Shown here one piece after another: positions 1 to 11,374 of a stretch of 64,000 bases of DNA. Location: contig JAPVLO010000404.1 in assembly GCA_027257055.1 (NCBI GenBank), positions 1,230,944-1,294,943 on the forward strand, in the 5' to 3' direction. Within the stretch, counting starts at the first letter, position 1. Every line of letters starts with the position of its first letter. The notes under the pieces were generated by a model that was not told where the DNA came from, made no database searches, and saw only the letters and a program-made list of their open reading frames with translations. This DNA comes from Cephalopachus bancanus. Its lineage: Eukaryota > Chordata > Mammalia > Primates > Tarsiidae. The translations under genes and the position numbers were made by a program.

Positions 1-221
1 AAAGTATCAGTATCTTCTTAAAGTTTCTAGCCTAGAAAATTCCACTGGGTTCTCTTCCGCTATCCGAAAGAAAGCCAAAAAGCTTCACCCTCTTATGAAA
101 GGAGTAGGAGCTATTTTAAAGCTACCAGCAAGAAAATGTTCCCCAGGACACTTCTGCGAGAAAATTTTAATAGAAGCGCCCCTGTCCTAAGTTATCTCAC
201 TCATGTGGGCCAAAATTCTTT

Positions 222-440
222 TTTCTCAACCATTTGGCAAATGTTTAGTGAATCTCTCCTATGTGCCATGCATTGAGCTAGTCTCTGAGGATAAAAGAAA
301 AGCAAAGAGTGTAAAAATCACAGATGAGTTAAAAACAAAAACGGATCTCTAAGGTTTACATGCTCTCGGGGAGGTTGCAGTTAAATGGGAAAGATAAGAG
401 GACCACACAGCATGGAAGGAAACTAACATGCAATGAGCAC
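222..440 (-). repeat. L2-type 3'-end relic
   Basis: The stretch with caaatgtttagtgaatctc and ctatgtgccatgcattgagc followed by an A-rich segment has the usual order of an antisense LINE2 3' end. It is strongly diverged. Confidence 0.4.
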
Positions 441-449
441 AGACAAAGG

Positions 450-600
450 GGCCAGATTCATTTACATCTGTTTTCTCTGCTCATCTTCATAGTAACCCTG
501 TGGGGTAGATACCGTTATTATCCCCTCTCTAGATGATGCAACTGTGACTCTGAGAGATTGAGACACTTACCCCATCCCATGTCTGTATCTCATGCTGTCT
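450..600 (-). repeat. MIR SINE relic
   Basis: Contains the antisense MIR core pattern: a run of T/A and CCCC, then gatgatgcaactgtgactct and gagacacttacccc. Diverged mammalian-wide SINE. Confidence 0.55.
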
Positions 601-757
601 CCTACGATGTAGGATGATCGTATTCAAAACTTCTGGAACCTTTCCAGCCATGTTCTTGAAACCGCAATGTAGCACCTCTACTACCAGGTAGAAAACAGAT
701 GACTGCAGAAGAGATGGCCAAGGCAGGAGGAAAGGTCACCACTTTGCTGTGGATCTT

Positions 758-1038
758 TTTTTTTTTGAGTTGGAGTCTCACTCTGTTGCCCAGACTGGAG
801 TGCAGTGGCCACTTCCGGCCACCGCAGCCTCGTCTGCTGGGCTCCAGCGCTCCTTCCGCCTCAGCCTTCCGAGTAGCCGGAATTACAGGCATGCGCTATG
901 ACGCCCGGCTGATTTTTTGATTTATTGTAGAGATGAGGTCTCGTTGCCCAGGCGGGTCTCGAACCCGCGGGCTCAGGCGATCCACTCACCTCAGCCTCCC
1001 AAAGGCGTGGGATTACAGGCTGAGCCACCGAGCCCGGC
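758..1038 (-). mobile_element. Alu dimer, lineage-specific type
   Basis: Full dimer in antisense from the T-run to agcccggc. The 14-bp TSD TTGCTGTGGATCTT is present at 744-757 and 1039-1052, so the copy is complete. It has the derived features ggctgagccaccgagcc and the gcagtggccacttccggcc form of the right-arm end. Confidence 0.97.
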
Positions 1039-1052
1039 TTGCTGTGGATCTT

Positions 1053-2940
1053 GTGAACCCAGGCTGTCGCTCACAAAAGTTTCAACAGGGGGACTCTGAC
1101 AGTCCAAGTACTAGGATTTCTCACCAAGATAAAAACCTCTCTACACTTCAGTCTTGCGAGAGCATAGGACATGTGGTGAGCTCATAGTAGCTTGAGCTTT
1201 ATTCACTTAGTATTTGACAGGCAAAAGACGAGCTCTGGAAGCCAGTCATTTCCCAGATGAATTCCCCAGTTCTCCAAAAGCTTGCCAAACAGCGTGACAA
1301 GTTTTCCCAGAAAACTCTAACCAAAGTCCAAACTCGGATGCTTCCTTACAATCCAAAGTTACAAAAATTTTGAACTTGAAGAGACCTTACAGATGACAGT
1401 CCCACTCCATCTATAGCTGTTGAAACAGTTCTGAATAGCTGCGTCCCTGTTGCTAGTGGTGTTACCTTCTTTTCAATTTTACTGACCAGTAAAATTTCCC
1501 CCTAACTCTAGAGCCTATAGTGTTGCCAACCTTAATTTTAGGCAAGTAAAAATTATATAAGTAAATTATTTAGTATCATTCTTACTTTTTAAAGTTAAGG
1601 ACTTAAAAAAAGTAGGAAAGGGTCATTCTTTCATGACAAAGAGCTGCTCCCAAGAAAACACAATTGGCAACATAATATTACCCCATCAAGCATACTGATA
1701 ACAGGATATATTAAAATATTGGAGTGAATAAAAATAGCGCAAGATTTTGTCTTGCAAATACCACAATATTACAGTAAAAACTTTTATATATTTGTCAATT
1801 TAGAAGTTTGTATTTCTCAACACAAGAAGTAGAGTTTGAATAATATTCAGGTCCTTCTGGCATTTAATGTTATCGGGTTCATGTTGGAAAATCCAGTATC
1901 TGGATTTGAACCGCAGTCATGCCGTTAAAGCGATTTCACCTGACTGTTACTCTTTAGGCTGAACCAAAATAGAGGAACGGCAGCCCCCAAGCTTCCACTG
2001 CTTCCCTTGCCTCCACCCCTAAAGCCAGGAAGAAGAAGGGTGATGGTGGACCAGGAGTCTTGAAGCGAAGGCCATTGGGTGGGGCCTGCAGGATGTTCCC
2101 TGCTCAGGAGACCCTCATACCCAGCTCGGAGCAGTCATTAATTTTTTTACAAAAGGTGAAAAACTTGATTCCACTGTGCTAGAGGAAAACCTGACTTTTT
2201 AAAATATTTCTTATCTGAACTCTTTCAGAAAAGTAAGAGGGAATTGGGAGGGAGTGAGTGAAAAGATATTGAGAATAAACCATGAACGGGAAATTAAAAG
2301 TGGCTTTAACTTTTAGCACCAAATGAGAAATCAAAGTCAGCCTTTCTAGCAAAGTAAATAAGGTCACCATTGGGTCCCAGGAGAAAATTTCAGATGTTTG
2401 CTTAGATGTGGCAATAATCTGTTGCTTTCTGTTCAGTTCCTGTATTGTAGTCCTCTCTAACGTAATGGCTTCATATACTGAGGTACAGATTTCCTCATGG
2501 GAACATAAAGTCCTGGAAACTGGTGAGGCCAATTTTATTGCCCAAAACTGTGAAAGAAGCCATCCTAGACAGGATGGAGTTTTGATTATTCACCTGCAAA
2601 ACCACAGAGAAGGAGACTCCATATGTTTTTCTTTCATTTGATCATCCTATTTGCAAAGCTTTCCAGAGACAAGGAGATTTTTAAAGCTGCCATTTGCATG
2701 AGGACTAAGTGGTCTCTAAAGAGAGCAGTCAAGGGAAATAAGACCTAAGAACCAAGAGAAAAAGCAGAAATAATAGTGCAGTTAAATATAAGAACCTGTT
2801 TGTTGATGAACAACCAAAGAAGTACAATGTGGCTTTTAAGACTAGAGTTAGAACTACAGTCATCACACCTATGAGTACTGTGGTTTTTAAGACATTGAAT
2901 CTCTTTCATTGTCTTTAAATGACCTGTGAATAAAAACACA
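1053..2940. other. Intronic sequence with nothing recognised
   Basis: AT-rich, no long open frame on either strand with splice borders, and no repeat family I can name. The 1985-2120 part is more GC-rich (ccaccctaaagccagg) but shows no exon structure. Confidence 0.5.
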
Positions 2941-2944
2941 CATT

Positions 2945-3150
2945 TACTGAGCATTTTTACATACTATATACTATTTAAAGTACTTTGCATATATTAATCC
3001 ATTTAATCTCTGTATCCCATCTGGTAGGTAAGATAATTTTCTTGTCTTAAAGGTAAGGACATGGAGGCACAGAGAGGTTATGTGACTTTCCCGACACACG
3101 GGAGCCAAGGCTTGAACCCAAGGAGTCTAGGAGGTTGACCATATGAGTAT
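2945..3150 (-). repeat. MIR SINE relic
   Basis: Antisense MIR order is clear: ttgcatatattaatcc, aggtaagataattttc, then catggaggcacagagaggtt and the cttgaacccaagg box. Confidence 0.75.
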
Positions 3151-3269
3151 TCGATCCTTAAACAGGCTCTGAATGAGCCTGAAAAACAAAAATAATGGTC
3201 GTGATCTCTGCTCCGCCAATTTTTCCAGCTGTTCTCAGAATCGCATTCGTTCTTTCTTTTAATAAACAT

Positions 3270-3800
3270 TTACTAAAATTTAGGCACTTCGTTAACAAAT
3301 AAGACAATTTCTGTGTCTTCAGAGGTGCTCAACAATTAGCAAGTCGACGGGCAGATCTAGCAGCTTCAGAGAAGGCCAATGGCAGAGGCATGCAGAAGCC
3401 TGGGAAGTCTAACCAGGCAGGGTGAGAGGCTCCCTTGGGGGAGGCTGCAGTTCAGCCAAGGATTTGGCAGGCAGGAGGCGAGGCCACATGCAGATTCCCC
3501 AGTTGTGAAGGAGCATTGCGGGGAAGCACAGCTCGGCATGGTGAGGTAGAGAATGTGAGATGAGGAAGCAGTGAAAGATGAGACAGGAGAAGGGAGCAGG
3601 GGCGCGTGGTGGAGGGCCTGGGCTGAGGACTGGGCCTGTGTCCTGCAGGCAAGCCGTGGGACCTGCGGAAACCTCTTAAGCGGAAAAACATGTCACCGAC
3701 ATATGTTCTTGAAAACCAGCTCTGATTGCCGTAGAAAGAATGATTTGGATAGTGGACAAGCCTGAAAAACCAGGACCCAAGAGCGAAATGGAAGGCTGCT
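3270..3800 (-). repeat. Possible L2 3'-UTR relic
   Basis: G/A-rich text with caggagaagggagcagggg and aggcatgcagaagcctggg resembles antisense LINE2 3' sequence. It follows the same arrangement as the clearer copy at 40545. Weak by eye. Confidence 0.3.
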
Positions 3801-4524
3801 ATGGTAAGCCAGGTGACCGAGGAGAGAGATCCACATGAGAACAGCTTCAGAGGACAGTTACTACATAAGTTAGGAGCAACAGGAGTTGGTGGTTGATTGT
3901 AGGGTCAGGGTACAGGGAGGTTGCAGTCTTGGTCAACAAGATAGGTGCTGGCGCCACTTCCTGGGATCAGGAGCATTCTCTCATCACACGAAGCGATGTG
4001 TATGAAAGTGCTTTATAGAGTATAAATACAATGCAAATGTGAGTCTTCTTAATTGCAGCAAGCAACAAACATGAATATTTTTAAAGAAACTCTCACAAGC
4101 TAGGAATATAGACATGTAACCCTTCAGTTATTAATGCTTATGAGGAGATTGTGACCTGGTAAACTCATCTTAAGTTGAAAATATGATAAGTCAAAATGCA
4201 TTTAATACACTCCCAAACATCCTGACAGAGGCTAGCCTATGGGCTCAGAGCTCTTACATTAGCCTACGGTTGGGCAAAATCATCTAACACAAAACCCATT
4301 TTATAACAAAGCATTGAATATCTCATGGGATTGAGTGAATACTGTACTGAAAGTTAAAAGCAGATGCTTGTGTGCGTTCTCAAGTGTGGTTCTACTGAAT
4401 GCACACAGCTTTTGCACTGCTGTGAAGTCAAAAAATATTAAGATGAACCATCCTAAGTTGAGGATTATCCTTATAAAAATAAAGATATCTATTATGAAGA
4501 AAAATAACTGCAACTAAGCAACTT

Positions 4525-4690
4525 AAGTTCTTTTTTGTGGCAAGCACTGTTATTAAGAGTTGCACATATGCAATAACTCATTTGATTGTTACAGAACTCT
4601 GTTTTATGGGTAAAGAAGTAGAGACATAGACAGGCTGCCTAATGTCTCATAACCAGTAATAATGCAGCTGAGAAACAGACCGGTGCAGTT
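4525..4690 (-). repeat. MIR SINE relic
   Basis: Antisense MIR: caagcactgttattaagag, caataactcatttgattg, then a gtagagacatagacaggctg box and gtctcataaccagtaat. Confidence 0.7.
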
Positions 4691-4699
4691 TAGCTCAAA

Positions 4700-5850
4700 A
4701 ATCTGTGCTTTTTGCCACTGTTGTATACCTCTTTCTGTAAGAAAGGCTGAAATCAGTTCCAAGAAAAGTTCGTGTGAAATTCTGTGGGCGCTGAGGAAAC
4801 AGAGAAAGGCGAAAATAATTAGTAAGATTCAGATGGTCGTCGTGAAAAGCAGCATTCTTCTCTCTGGAAAATCATTTTGGGTTTAGAACCTACTTGCCTT
4901 CGGTTCTAAGACTCCATCCTAGGACTGGAGGGGCCATTGCCAATTATTCCTTGAAGCTGTAATGTGCTGGTTTTGCCACTAGATGATGCTTGGGCAACGG
5001 TTCTTAATACCTGTTCAGAAGATTAAGAAATGCGTCTGTTTTCACAATCAATCAAATGTTTTGTGTTTTCCCATGTCATTTGATTTTTGATTAGTCATTT
5101 ATCAAATTGCAAATTTTAAAGATCCAGAATAGTTCCATATACAATCTGGCCATGCTCAAATGGGAGATTTTTAGTTTTGTTTTGTTTCTTTCCTGATACA
5201 TTCTGTAAATTATCTGATCATTTCTCTAACAGGAGCTGTCTAACGGGCAGCATTAACTTTTTCAGCTCTAATCCTTTAAGGAAGCCTGTTTTGGGGATCC
5301 GCAAATCCATCTTTTGCTTCTGAATGTTCTTTCCTCCTAAACTTCAGGAGTTCCATGATGAGAAAGTCATGTTGACAAAGTGCTTTGTTAATGTCGGTTT
5401 ACCTCCCTCTAATCTTTAGTTTGTGCAGTTTAAGTAACTTCCTGATTCGTTCAGTAATACATCAGCTAAGGCACCACCTGTGCGTGAGATTTAGCTTTCA
5501 TCAGATATTTAGACTCCTGAAATCTGAGAGCTCTGCTCAACTCCAAATCCGTTATCTCATCCCTGCCTCACCCCAAGGTCTTACAAACAAGGTGAACTTC
5601 ACATCAGACATCAGAACAAGCCATAAGGTCTTTCACCCATCTCAAAGTTCATCCCAAAAAATAGCTTGGGATGGGGCCGTTTTTGACACAGTTCACCACG
5701 CTGCATTTAGTTCAGCTGCTCCTCTCTTGATGATTCTGTCTCCCCTTTGGCTTCTTTCCAGGAATGGAGAGATTCTTCCTTGGCTCCCCATCCACATGTT
5801 CGCCTGGCTCAGGAAGTCATCCCCTGCACAGACTTACCTATCCTAACTGT
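4700..5850. other. Intronic sequence with nothing recognised
   Basis: No repeat or exon recognised. A 153-codon open frame at 5385-5846 has no recognisable domain and no splice borders, and is probably chance. Confidence 0.45.
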
Positions 5851-6475
5851 TGTAGGGAACGCCTAAACCTGTACCTCGAATTCCTGTATTTCAGTCTTCT
5901 GCTTTATGGCTCCACCGGAATGTCAAAGAGTACCATAAAACCCAACAGGTACTTGACAAACTCAGGGAGCACCTTAAACTCCCCAAACGCCCCCTCACTT
6001 CCTTATTCTACTCGTGACTTCACTGTTTTCTCAGATACTCGCTTTGTAAATGGAAAACAATACTTCTTTTTGACCCCTTACTCAAGTAAGTGTGGAGTCC
6101 TGTAAGCCCTCTGGGGTCTCCTCAAGTGGTCTCATTCTGCTTCTTTCTTGGCCTTGCCTATTCCTTCTCTGAATGACTGCACCATCTCCCTGACGACTCT
6201 TCTGGTACTGTCCCCTCTCCAACCCATCCCACTGAGACCATAACATTTTACTTTCTAAAACACTTTTATGTTCACTAAAAATCTTCACTGGCTCATTTCT
6301 TCCTACTGAGCTAAGCACCAACACTCTATCATCTCTGTCCAGACTGCCCCAATACAGGTGTGGCAGACCTTCTACCCTTAGTCTTTACAAATGTCTGTGG
6401 TTAATGTGCTCAGTTTCCCCCAGACAGCCACCAAGCATCTCAGTGAGTTTGTTCAATATTTTTATTTTTAAAATT

Positions 6476-6497
6476 TATTATTATTATTATTATTATT
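6476..6497. repeat. (TTA)n simple repeat
   Basis: Seven TTA units directly beside the T-rich end of the following antisense Alu, probably grown from its poly(A) tail. Confidence 0.9.
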
Positions 6498-6499
6498 AA

Positions 6500-6803
6500 T
6501 TTTTTTGAAGACAAGTTTTCACTGTGTCACCCAGGCTGGAGTGCAGTGATGTGATCATAACTTGCTGCAGCCTCAAACCTCTGGGCTCCAGCCTTCCCCC
6601 TACCTCTGCCACCATGCCCAGCTGGGACTACAGGCGCATGCCACCATGCCCAGCTAATTTTTGTAGTCTGTTTGTTTGTTGTAGAGATGGGCGTTTCACT
6701 GTGTTGACCAGGCTGGTCTCTAACTCCTGGCCTCAAAGGATCTGCCCTTCTTGGCCTCCCAAATGGTCCTCAGGATTATAGGCGTGAGCTACTGCACAAA
6801 GCC
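6500..6803 (-). mobile_element. Older Alu (AluJ-like)
   Basis: Antisense dimer with gtcacccaggctggagtgca and gtgttgaccaggctggtctc. It lacks the derived bases of the lineage-specific Alus in this window and is more diverged, so it predates them. Confidence 0.93.
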
Positions 6804-7104
6804 TATTTTCTATCTCAGTGCCTTTGTTCTTGCCTTTTCTCCCATTGGTGGACTCTACCATGCATTTTTAAAGCCTGCTTCTTATCTCAAACACCACTCA
6901 CTCACTGGATCAACCCTTGCCTACTTTCTCTAAACTGTAATTATCACCTCTCTTTTGGACTTCATCAAGTATCCATTGTTTGTCCTCATTCTGTGTTTAA
7001 AATGTCTGTTGCAGTCTTTAAAATGCTTTTTTGTCTCCCCTGCCCTATTTTAATTTGGGAGATCCTGGAGTCTGCGTAATTTGATGTGTCAACTATGCAG
7101 CATC

Positions 7105-7345
7105 ATCATAAAATAGGAAGCACAGTGTTTAAAAGCACAGATTTTTGGAATCAATCAGTCTCAGTTTTTCCATTTGAAATCAGTCATTTCTTCCACTTAC
7201 TAGCTATGCGCTAGCTAAGGAGTTGTTTGACTGCTCTGAAGTTTCATGTCATTTCCAAAACAGAAATATTAGAGAACCTGCCTCACAGCCTTGTTACAAG
7301 AATTAAGTAAGATAATGTACATAAAATGCTTAAGAATTACTCATT
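7105..7345 (+). repeat. MIR SINE relic
   Basis: Sense MIR: gtttaaaagcacagatttttgg, cttccacttactagctatgc, then cctcacagccttgttacaag and gtacataaaatgcttaag. Confidence 0.75.
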
Positions 7346-8262
7346 GCCCTTGTGTAGTTAACCGATAAAGTACCATATTTGTGTGAGGATCACACGGACA
7401 GGGAAAGTAGACCAGACCCTGAGGGGAAATCAATGCACCATTAGATTCACGCTGTCATAGCAAATCAACCTGATTTTGTGACTGCCACTCAGTCCTACAT
7501 GTCTTCTAGTATCTCCAGTAGGAACTTGCTGAATACAGGCTTAAATAGATTTCTTGAAGTCTGTGCTAGATGGGAGAGAGTACACTTCTGAAAACACAGT
7601 TTTGATTCTTTCTAAGTTCAGATTTATACAACACTAGGTGCCACCTAGGTCTCTGGGACAAAATGAGTGACAATAGTACAGTTTAGAATAGGTTCAGCCA
7701 TACAGTTCCATTAAAAGCTTATCCTTGGGTACTTTAAGAAAAAAGTTACATTAAAAACAAAAAGTAATGGAATTCCCAGACAGAAGTCTGTACTTAAATG
7801 GCATTAAAGCTGTGGTTCAAATCAACAAAAGCCAGGAAATCCAAAGTTCACCTTTATCCAGACTGTTCAGCCACTTTTTCCAACTGTGTGTGTCCCCTGT
7901 GGGTCCTCCATTTGAATTTCCTGGCTCTGGTAACCAACATCCACAAGTCGCTTTGAATTACAGTGCTCTGAGTCTGTTATTTAATAGGGATATACCCTGA
8001 AGGTATACGCTTACTGGCAAATGCCTTTACGTGTAGTCACTGTACATCCAGGAGTCATGAATGTGGTACTGTACTTTTTTTTCCCCTTTCAAGCTCTGGG
8101 GATCCCCATTCCTACCAAATTGTGAGTCCTGCCTTATATCCAGGTAGAAGGACTTGTATACCATTTACGTAGCTGACATTGATAAAGTTTAATATTATAG
8201 GATCTATGTCACAGTTATAATTCCAATGCATTTCTAAATGTCTCTTTTCTCTCTTTCGCCAG
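7346..8262. other. Intronic sequence with nothing recognised
   Basis: Unique, AT-rich, running up to the first exon. Only the terminal polypyrimidine tract and AG are interpretable. Confidence 0.5.
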
Positions 8263-8299
8263 ACATGGAGATGACTTGATTGTAACTCCTTTTGCCCAG
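8263..8299 (+). CDS. PDE4B: PDE4B internal coding exon (UCR1, HGDDLIVTPFAQ)
   Basis: This 37-bp exon follows a pyrimidine-rich acceptor (tctctttcgccag) and ends at the donor gtatgt. Its first base completes a codon from the previous exon, outside the window; twelve codons follow (HGDDLIVTPFAQ), ending in phase 0. The peptide is a signature of upstream conserved region 1 of the long PDE4 cAMP-specific 3',5'-cyclic-nucleotide phosphodiesterases. UCR1 pairs with UCR2 to control dimerisation and the PKA response of the enzyme; the catalytic domain lies far downstream. This exon alone does not separate PDE4A-D; the next two identify PDE4B. The PKA-site exon expected just upstream was not found in 1-8262, so that intron probably runs beyond the left edge. 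Confidence 0.95.
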
Positions 8300-8423
8300 G
8301 TATGTAGCCTGCTGGCCCTGGCTTGCCCTCCCTCTGTCCCTGGGTGTGGTTTCTAAGTGTGGTCTCTGAACCTGGACATTTGTCTTCTTTTGTCCCTAAC
8401 CAGAGGAAACGTTTTTCTTATAG
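8300..8423 (+). other. PDE4B: 124-bp PDE4B intron
   Basis: A complete short intron from GTATGT to TTATAG. It contains a pyrimidine-rich run (tttgtcttcttttgtccctaacc) in which ctaac is a good branch-point candidate at about 8396-8400. No repeat lies inside it. Confidence 0.93.
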
Positions 8424-8494
8424 GTCCTTGCCAGCTTGCGAAGTGTGAGAAACAACTTCACTGTACTGACAAACCTTCATGGAACATCTAACAA
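8424..8494 (+). CDS. PDE4B: PDE4B internal coding exon (UCR1, VLASLRSVRNNF...)
   Basis: This 71-bp exon lies between the acceptor tttttcttatag and the donor gtaagc. It starts in phase 0 and encodes 23 full codons plus two bases: VLASLRSVRNNF, then TVLTNLHGTSN, with the last codon (Lys) finished by the next exon. LRSVRNNF and LTNLHGTSN match PDE4B; as I recall, PDE4D has LRTVRNNF and LTNLQDR at these places. It continues UCR1, the regulatory helix region of long isoforms. Compared with human PDE4B from memory there is one conservative Ile-to-Val change after NNFT. The intron to the preceding exon is only 124 bp. Confidence 0.96.
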
Positions 8495-8512
8495 GTAAGC
8501 ATCGACTTTTTG

Positions 8513-8520
8513 TGACGTCA
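8513..8520. promoter_or_regulatory. Perfect CRE octamer TGACGTCA
   Basis: The palindromic full CREB/ATF consensus sits 19 bp after the splice donor at 8494. Its position in a gene for a cAMP-degrading enzyme is suggestive, since PDE4 genes are known to include cAMP-induced promoters. No promoter is evident here, so function is unproven. Confidence 0.35.
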
Positions 8521-8559
8521 TGAATTCCTTCCGAAAGGCAAAAAACATGAAACGGTACT

Positions 8560-8561
<2 letters not shown>

Positions 8562-8611
<50 letters not shown>
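8562..8611. repeat. (CA)n microsatellite, about 25 units
   Basis: Uninterrupted CA dinucleotides about 67 bp after a PDE4B splice donor, in the sense orientation of the transcript. Intronic CA repeats near donors are known binding sites for hnRNP L. Confidence 0.98.
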
Positions 8612-9430
8612 CTATTTCAAGGAAATTTGCTCTGGTAAGTTAGGATGAAGCTAACTAAGTAGGATAAGTTACTCTGAGCTAAGTTAGGATGAACAATAAA
8701 ATTTGAAAATAGGAGGGAATGTCATAATATTCTAGAACTGGTAAAATATTAAAAGTTAACTAGTTTGAGTCTTATTAATCTTTGTACCTTTAACACTAGT
8801 ACTCAGTAGGAGTTCCACAAATGAACAAATGAGATGAGAATTTTTTTGGTTGACCTAAATATATTTGCCACTTTGATAAGCAATGGCCATAAATTCTGTT
8901 AAAAGTCTTTTTGAATAAACTATTAATGAATTCAGATATCAAAACTTAAAATTAAAGATACCAAAGAGTTCAAGTTCAACTTGCCTATATTTTGATAATA
9001 TAGAAACATGCTCATGCAGTTTAATGAATAGGAGTGGGATTATCTTCCCCTCTGCCCCCAACTAAATGCGTTGCCTTGGTCATTCTATTAACATTGCTGA
9101 CCCTTGATCTCCTTATCTGTAAAATGAAGTATGAACTTGATATTCCTTGCAGTAACTTTTTTCTCCAAAATCATTTCAACTTTTAACCCTAATCTAAGTG
9201 TTATGTGGCTCACTCTTCTGCATGATTTAAAAGATTACTGCAGGGCTCAGACAGCCATGTAATCTATGACCCTGGGATGGAGGGTGCTGGAGGAAGCCTT
9301 TGGAGACCCTTGATTTGACCTTGTTGTTTTACAGAAGAAACCCAAGCTGTCAGGAATCCAGAGACTTGCTAACATTCATGCTCTAAGCTAGAGATACCTC
9401 AGGGCAAAAACCTTACTCTCCCAATCTTTC
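8612..9430. other. Intronic sequence with nothing recognised
   Basis: AT-rich. A gttaggatgaagctaacta segment is loosely repeated at 8638-8695 (aagttaggatgaa twice). A MIR-like scrap may lie at 9070-9140 (ccttatctgtaaaatgaag). Confidence 0.45.
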
Positions 9431-9439
9431 AGCCAGTGT

Positions 9440-9830
9440 TTATTACCGAATACCCTCTCTCTCCAACCCTTGTGGGATTATTCATCAGTCCTCTATTTTG
9501 CTTTCAATCAAATTTTCAGAGTGGGTTTGTTGAAAGTGGGAGTCAGCCTTGCTCTGAATACTTCCGTTGCCTCTCCCTGTCCTAGAACATTTTAGTAGGC
9601 CTCCTTGTGAGATGAGTCTGTACACTCCCGACAGGGTCTTGCCTGTCACTGGCCTCTCCTCCTCTGATCTGTCCTCCAGACTCCCCCAGAGTGACCTTCT
9701 CACATGCTGCTGGACTGTGTCACCTTCCAACCTGAGGCATTTCTGGGGTCCACCGTTATCACCAAGATAAAGTTTGAATTCTGGTGCTTGGCCCCCAAAG
9801 CACCCCTTGACCCAGCTCAAGCTATTGTGA
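9440..9830 (+). repeat. L2 relic (3' ORF2 region)
   Basis: Sense LINE2 pattern: cttccgttgcctctccctgt, ataaagtttgaattctggtg and gcttggcccccaaagcacc correspond to the region before the L2 3' UTR. Confidence 0.6.
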
Positions 9831-9904
9831 TAGAAAGTTGACTGGGTTCATGTTTAGCGCAATGTATATGAAATCTAGAGGCTTGCCCAGCCTCTTTTGG
9901 AGTG

Positions 9905-10085
9905 GTACTCCCTGTTAATTTATTCACTAATTAATTCATCCAGCAAGCATTTATTCAGTACATACTATTCCTTCATGTACATATGTATGCATTTAGCAAA
10001 TATTTAGTGTTCTGGGCACTGATGACACAGTTGTGACCAAAACAGACAAGGTCTCTGCCCTTTCAGGACTTGCATTCTAACAGTA
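9905..10085 (-). repeat. L2 3'-end relic
   Basis: Antisense LINE2 end: attaattcatccagcaagca, ttagtgttctgggcactgat, gaccaaaacagacaaggtct, then ctgccctttcaggacttgca. Confidence 0.6.
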
Positions 10086-10475
10086 AGTGTCTGGAGGTAA
10101 CAGTGGTGGATAAGCAGATCAGGCCTCTAGCCACAAGGAATGCTGTTCAGCAATCGTGGGCTGTTGTTCTCTGCAAGCTCTCTTCTCCATCTTGGATAAG
10201 GAAACAAAGCTTAGGGAGAGTCAATGACTTACACAAAAACATGCTGCTTCTAGTGAGCAACAGAGCAGTTCTCAAAGCCTGGCATCCTCACACCCACGGC
10301 AGGGCGCTTTTCATTCACTACCACCAAATCCTCTGGGTTATGGAAAGAAGTCCCTGGAAGGCTTTGGAACAGAAAGACATTTAGGGATAACTTATGGAAG
10401 AGATAAAGGTCAGAAAGCCCGAAGACAGAGATACTAGTTAAACTAGGATTTTCAGGAATTAAAACGTTATGGGTT

Positions 10476-10784
10476 AGCCAGGCTCGGTGGCTCAGCCTGT
10501 CATCCCGGCACTTTGGGAGGCCGAGGCAAGTGGATTGCCTGAGCCTGCGGGTTTGAGACCCACCTGGGCAACTTGGTGAGACCTCGGCTCTACAATAAAT
10601 CAAAAATTAGCCAGGTGTGGTAGCGCACACCTGTAGTTCCAGCTACTTGGAAGACTGAGGCGGAAGGATTGTCTGGGCCCAGCAGGTCAACTCTGGGTGA
10701 CTGTGAGCATGTGTGCCACTGCACTCCAGCCTGGGCAATAAAGTGAGATTTCAACTCAAAAAAATAAAAGATAAAAATAAATAA
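10476..10784 (+). mobile_element. Alu dimer, lineage-specific type
   Basis: Sense dimer with ggctcggtggctcagcctgt and gattgcctgagcctgcgggt. TSDs aaaacgttatgggt and aaaatgttgtgggt flank it. It forms an inverted pair with the Alu at 11059-11358. Confidence 0.96.
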
Positions 10785-11058
10785 AATGTTGTGGGTGAAG
10801 CCCTGACCCAGAATGATAGAGGTGAGGGGATTAATAAGGACACGTTCAAAGGCCACTTTGTCATAGCTGGACTCAGAATGCCACATTGCACAGCTCTAAG
10901 GAGAAGGCGGAGTGAAGGGATGGTGTTCTCAGTCTTATCTGTTAGCGTGGGCTTAGATTGTTTTCTCCTCTGTTAGTAGCATGGGGCATTTAGACGAGCC
11001 CTGCTGATGAATAAGCTATGCCAGTGAAACAACATTCTCAAGACCCAGGTCTTTTTAT

Positions 11059-11358
11059 TTCTTTTATTTCTTTTTTATTTTTTTGAGTTGGAGTCTCACT
11101 CTGTCGCCCAGACTGGAGTGCAGTGGCCACTCCCGGCCACTGCAGCCTCAACCTGCTGGGCTCCAGCGATCCTTCCGCCTCAGCCTTCCAAGTAGCCGGA
11201 ATTACAGGCATGCACTACCATGCCCAGCTGATTTTTTGATTTATTGTAGAGATGAGGTCTCACTGCCCAGGCGGGTCTCGAACCTGCGGGCTCAGACAAT
11301 CCACTCACCTCAGCCTCCCAAAGGCGCGGGATTACAGACTGAGCCACCGAGTCCGGCT
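11059..11358 (-). mobile_element. Alu dimer, lineage-specific type
   Basis: Antisense full dimer with TSD gacccaggtctttttat/a on both sides (about 11042-11058 and 11359-11374). The sequence is very close to the copies at 758 and 49343. Confidence 0.97.
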
Positions 11359-11374
11359 GACCCAGGTCTTTTTA

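Larger units (their letters stand above)
6100..7060 (+). repeat. Possible L2 relic split by an Alu
   Basis: Pyrimidine-rich text (ctctccaacccatccc, cttcactggctcatttc) before the Alu, and ctttctctaaactgtaattatc after it, resemble LINE2 3' ORF2/UTR sense sequence. The Alu at 6500-6803 interrupts it. Confidence 0.35.
1..8262 (+). other. PDE4B: PDE4B intron upstream of the first exon in the window
   Basis: Intronic sequence ending at the acceptor at 8261-8262. It holds ancient MIR and L2 pieces and two Alu copies, listed separately. In 1053-2940, 4700-5850 and 7346-8262 I see only AT-rich unique sequence, with no exon-like open frame bounded by splice sites and no RNA gene. Confidence 0.8.

Noticed and set aside
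5385..5846. 153-codon open frame
   Set aside because: No recognisable domain, and it has AT-rich, chance-like composition without splice borders.
8418..8609. Cys-Val repeat frame on the minus strand
   Set aside because: Translation of the CA repeat and the antisense of the PDE4B exon.
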